From: VYFG01 sp965221795
Lineage (GTDB): Bacteria > Pseudomonadota > Gammaproteobacteria > Arenicellales > Poriferihabitantaceae
DNA: 64,000 bases
Direction: 5' to 3'
Assembly: GCA_965221795.1 (NCBI GenBank)
Contig: OZ244914.1
Location: 2,356,001-2,420,000, forward strand
Each line of letters opens with the position of its first letter. The first letter of the stretch is position 1. A model generated the notes under the pieces. That model saw nothing but the letters and a program-made list of their open reading frames with translations, made no database searches and was not told the origin of the DNA. The translations under genes were made by a program, and so were the position numbers. This document shows, piece by piece, positions 62,502-64,000 of this stretch.

Positions 62502-64000
62502 ATGGTTACCTCCAAGCAAAGCACCGCTCGGGTGCAGACTTCCACGGACCTAGAATGCCACGTCAACACCCCCGGGCGCGATGCCTTGGTGAAACAGGTC
62601 CGGGAAAAGATTGATCGGCTCGGCATTACCTATCTCTATTATCAGTTCGTTTCGGTGACCGGCCGGATTGTGGGCAAGGGTATTCCCGCAGACCATTGGG
62701 AACGCAATGCAGAACGTGGCTTTCAGTTGGTGTACGGCTCCACTGCGAACCTGTTCATTGATCGTCATGGTGACTACATCGGTTACGGGCCAGAGGCGTC
62801 GGAGTTGGTTGGCATTCCGGATCCGGAAACGTTCGTCCAGCTTCCGTGGGACAAGCGAGTGGCCCGGGTGTTCTGCACTTGTTTCCGGAATCGTGAAGAA
62901 CGGGTAAACCCCGGGGGCCATCTGACCTCGGATTGTCGTGGCAACCTGCGAATCATTCATCAGGAGTTTCAGGCCAAACATAGCATGCATTTGCGTGCCG
63001 GTACCGAGCCGGAGATGATGTGGCTGAAGAAACAGGCGGATGGCAGTATCGGGGGCGGCGTGACCAAGCCGAATTGTTACCATATCGACCAGTTCGAGGA
63101 ACTGCGTCCGGCTTTTCTCAAGGTGATTGAATATGGCCAGGCGATGGGTCTGGACATGATTCAGGGTGATCATGAGGATGCGCCCGGTCAACTGGAGTTG
63201 AATATCATGTTTGATGAGGTGTTGCGCAACTCGGACCGGCTGACCACCTATCGGCAGATTTGTGCGCAGGTGGGACGCGAACTCGGGTTGCATGCCTGCT
63301 TCATGTCCAAGCCATTCATGGGCGTTTCCGCTTCTGGCTGCCATCATAACCTGTCCCTATGGTCGGGTGGAGAAGATGCCGTCAACCGCCTGCATCATGA
63401 AGAGCTTCCCGGTATGGAAGGATCCTTTACTTACCTTGTCGATGGCAAAAACCATTTTCTGCCAGATCCCGAAATTGATCCGGTCAAACCGGGCCCGGTC
63501 GGCCTGCAGTCGATTGGGGGGGTGATTGAACACCTGGGTGCATTGACGGCTATCGGTTCGTCTACCGTCAACTCCTACCGACGTCTTTGGGATACCGGTT
63601 TCTGGGCACCGGTCTTTGCGGATTGGGGATATCAGAATCGAACCTGTGCCCTGCGTGTTTCGGCTCCGGGTCGCTTCGAATATCGGTCCGTCGACTCAAT
63701 GGTCAATCCGTACCTGATGGGTGCCGCATTGCTGAAAGCGTTTGATGACGGTATCAGCCGTAACCTGGACCCGGGCGAGCCGGAAGAAAGAAACATCTAT
63801 GAAGCCATGGAAGCTGGCAAGCAGGTCAAGAAATTGCCGATGAATCTGGGGGAGGCACTGGACCGGCTGGCAAATGATGAAGTGGTTCGTTCGGCGATGC
63901 CGGATGAAATGTACAAGGTCTACCGGCATTATAAGAATGACGAGTGGGAGAAATTCAACCACACCGTGACCGATTGGGATCTCAATACCTATCTGGACTG
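62502..64000 (+). CDS. Glutamine-synthetase-family ligase, 3' partial
   Basis: ATP-dependent amide-forming ligase. At least 499 residues without stop, so longer than GlnA (~470). Seen: ITYLYYQFVSVTGRIVGKGI near the start, AGTEPEMMWLK (metal Glu), GDHEDAPGQLELNI, SASGCHHNLSLWSG (metal His), NSYRRLW and CALRVSAPGRFEYRSVDSM (~385-403). The usual adenylylation site (NLYDLPPEE-type) is replaced by NIYEAMEAGKQ, so it is not controlled like GlnA. It may join glutamate to an amine, as PuuA or GlnT-like enzymes do. RBS AGGAG precedes ATG 62502. Confidence 0.85.
   Translation, partial: MVTSKQSTARVQTSTDLECHVNTPGRDALVKQVREKIDRLGITYLYYQFVSVTGRIVGKGIPADHWERNAERGFQLVYGSTANLFIDRHGDYIGYGPEASELVGIPDPETFVQLPWDKRVARVFCTCFRNREERVNPGGHLTSDCRGNLRIIHQEFQAKHSMHLRAGTEPEMMWLKKQADGSIGGGVTKPNCYHIDQFEELRPAFLKVIEYGQAMGLDMIQGDHEDAPGQLELNIMFDEVLRNSDRLTTYRQICAQVGRELGLHACFMSKPFMGVSASGCHHNLSLWSGGEDAVNRLHHEELPGMEGSFTYLVDGKNHFLPDPEIDPVKPGPVGLQSIGGVIEHLGALTAIGSSTVNSYRRLWDTGFWAPVFADWGYQNRTCALRVSAPGRFEYRSVDSMVNPYLMGAALLKAFDDGISRNLDPGEPEERNIYEAMEAGKQVKKLPMNLGEALDRLANDEVVRSAMPDEMYKVYRHYKNDEWEKFNHTVTDWDLNTYLD

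Noticed and set aside
1..64000. tRNA, rRNA genes or CRISPR arrays
   Set aside because: No T-loop/acceptor pattern, no rRNA-like stretch and no regularly spaced repeats were seen on either strand.

Overview
The window looks like chromosome of a gammaproteobacterium of moderate GC. The grounds are gene orders typical of that class: ygfB-pepP-ubiH-ubiI-like, rhodanese-secB-gpsA, dapF-DUF484-xerC, rpmH-rnpA-yidD-yidC-mnmE, and a pgsA-like gene with hda. A pyrophosphate-based energy set (soluble PPase, membrane H+-PPase, PPi-dependent phosphofructokinase) lies within 4.4 kb. Such sets are known in gammaproteobacterial sulfur oxidisers, methanotrophs and symbionts, but the lineage cannot be fixed from sequence alone. 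I saw no rRNA, tRNA or CRISPR array.

Layout. 1-3777: regulatory PTS operon hprK(partial)-rapZ-ptsH-ptsI, without any sugar permease. 3778-7916: decayed mobile island. A 3.4 kb segment bounded by a 12-bp inverted repeat sits between two ~331-bp direct copies of the end of a GNAT acetyltransferase gene, and carries a DruA/ISAs1-like remnant, a higBA toxin-antitoxin pair and an integrase-type transposase. 7718-17853: core and metabolic genes (GNAT, DUF3108, purN, purM, pgsA-like, hda, wrbA, argF, a GT2/DUF2064/lysophospholipid-acyltransferase operon, a LysR regulator, and a 30-residue membrane peptide coupled to a DUF1127 protein). 17857-22380: second accessory stretch with a broken serine-dehydrogenase-type protease, a dead IS1595 element and a translationally coupled SDR / membrane protein / TetR operon whose promoter carries a dyad operator.

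22615-47923 is mostly core: hemJ, gpsA, secB, rhodanese, ctpA, dapF, xerC, ppa, hppA, pfp, rpmH-rnpA-yidD-yidC-mnmE, a MotA-like plus coiled-coil MotB-like pair, mnmG, then a flavoprotein, a formylglycine sulfatase and a DAO-family oxidoreductase. 48155-51837 is a third mobile/defence-like patch: two decayed IS30 copies, a small coiled-coil membrane protein, and an orphan ThsB-like TIR gene whose 5' end was cut off by one IS30 copy. 51866-64000 holds a PhyH dioxygenase, a PfkB kinase, the ubiquinone hydroxylases with pepP and ygfB, a Cys/Met PLP enzyme, a GntR/FadR regulator and a glutamine-synthetase-family gene that runs off the end.

How they fit. HprK, HPr and EI form a phosphorelay that reads carbon and energy status, and RapZ links cell-envelope sugar supply to small RNA decay. 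PPi made by biosynthesis is either hydrolysed by Ppa, used to pump ions by HppA, or used or regenerated by Pfp. The most unusual items are the stator-like pair between mnmE and mnmG, the repeat-flanked island at 3880-7916, the 30-residue peptide/DUF1127 pair, and the TetR-SDR-membrane operon.
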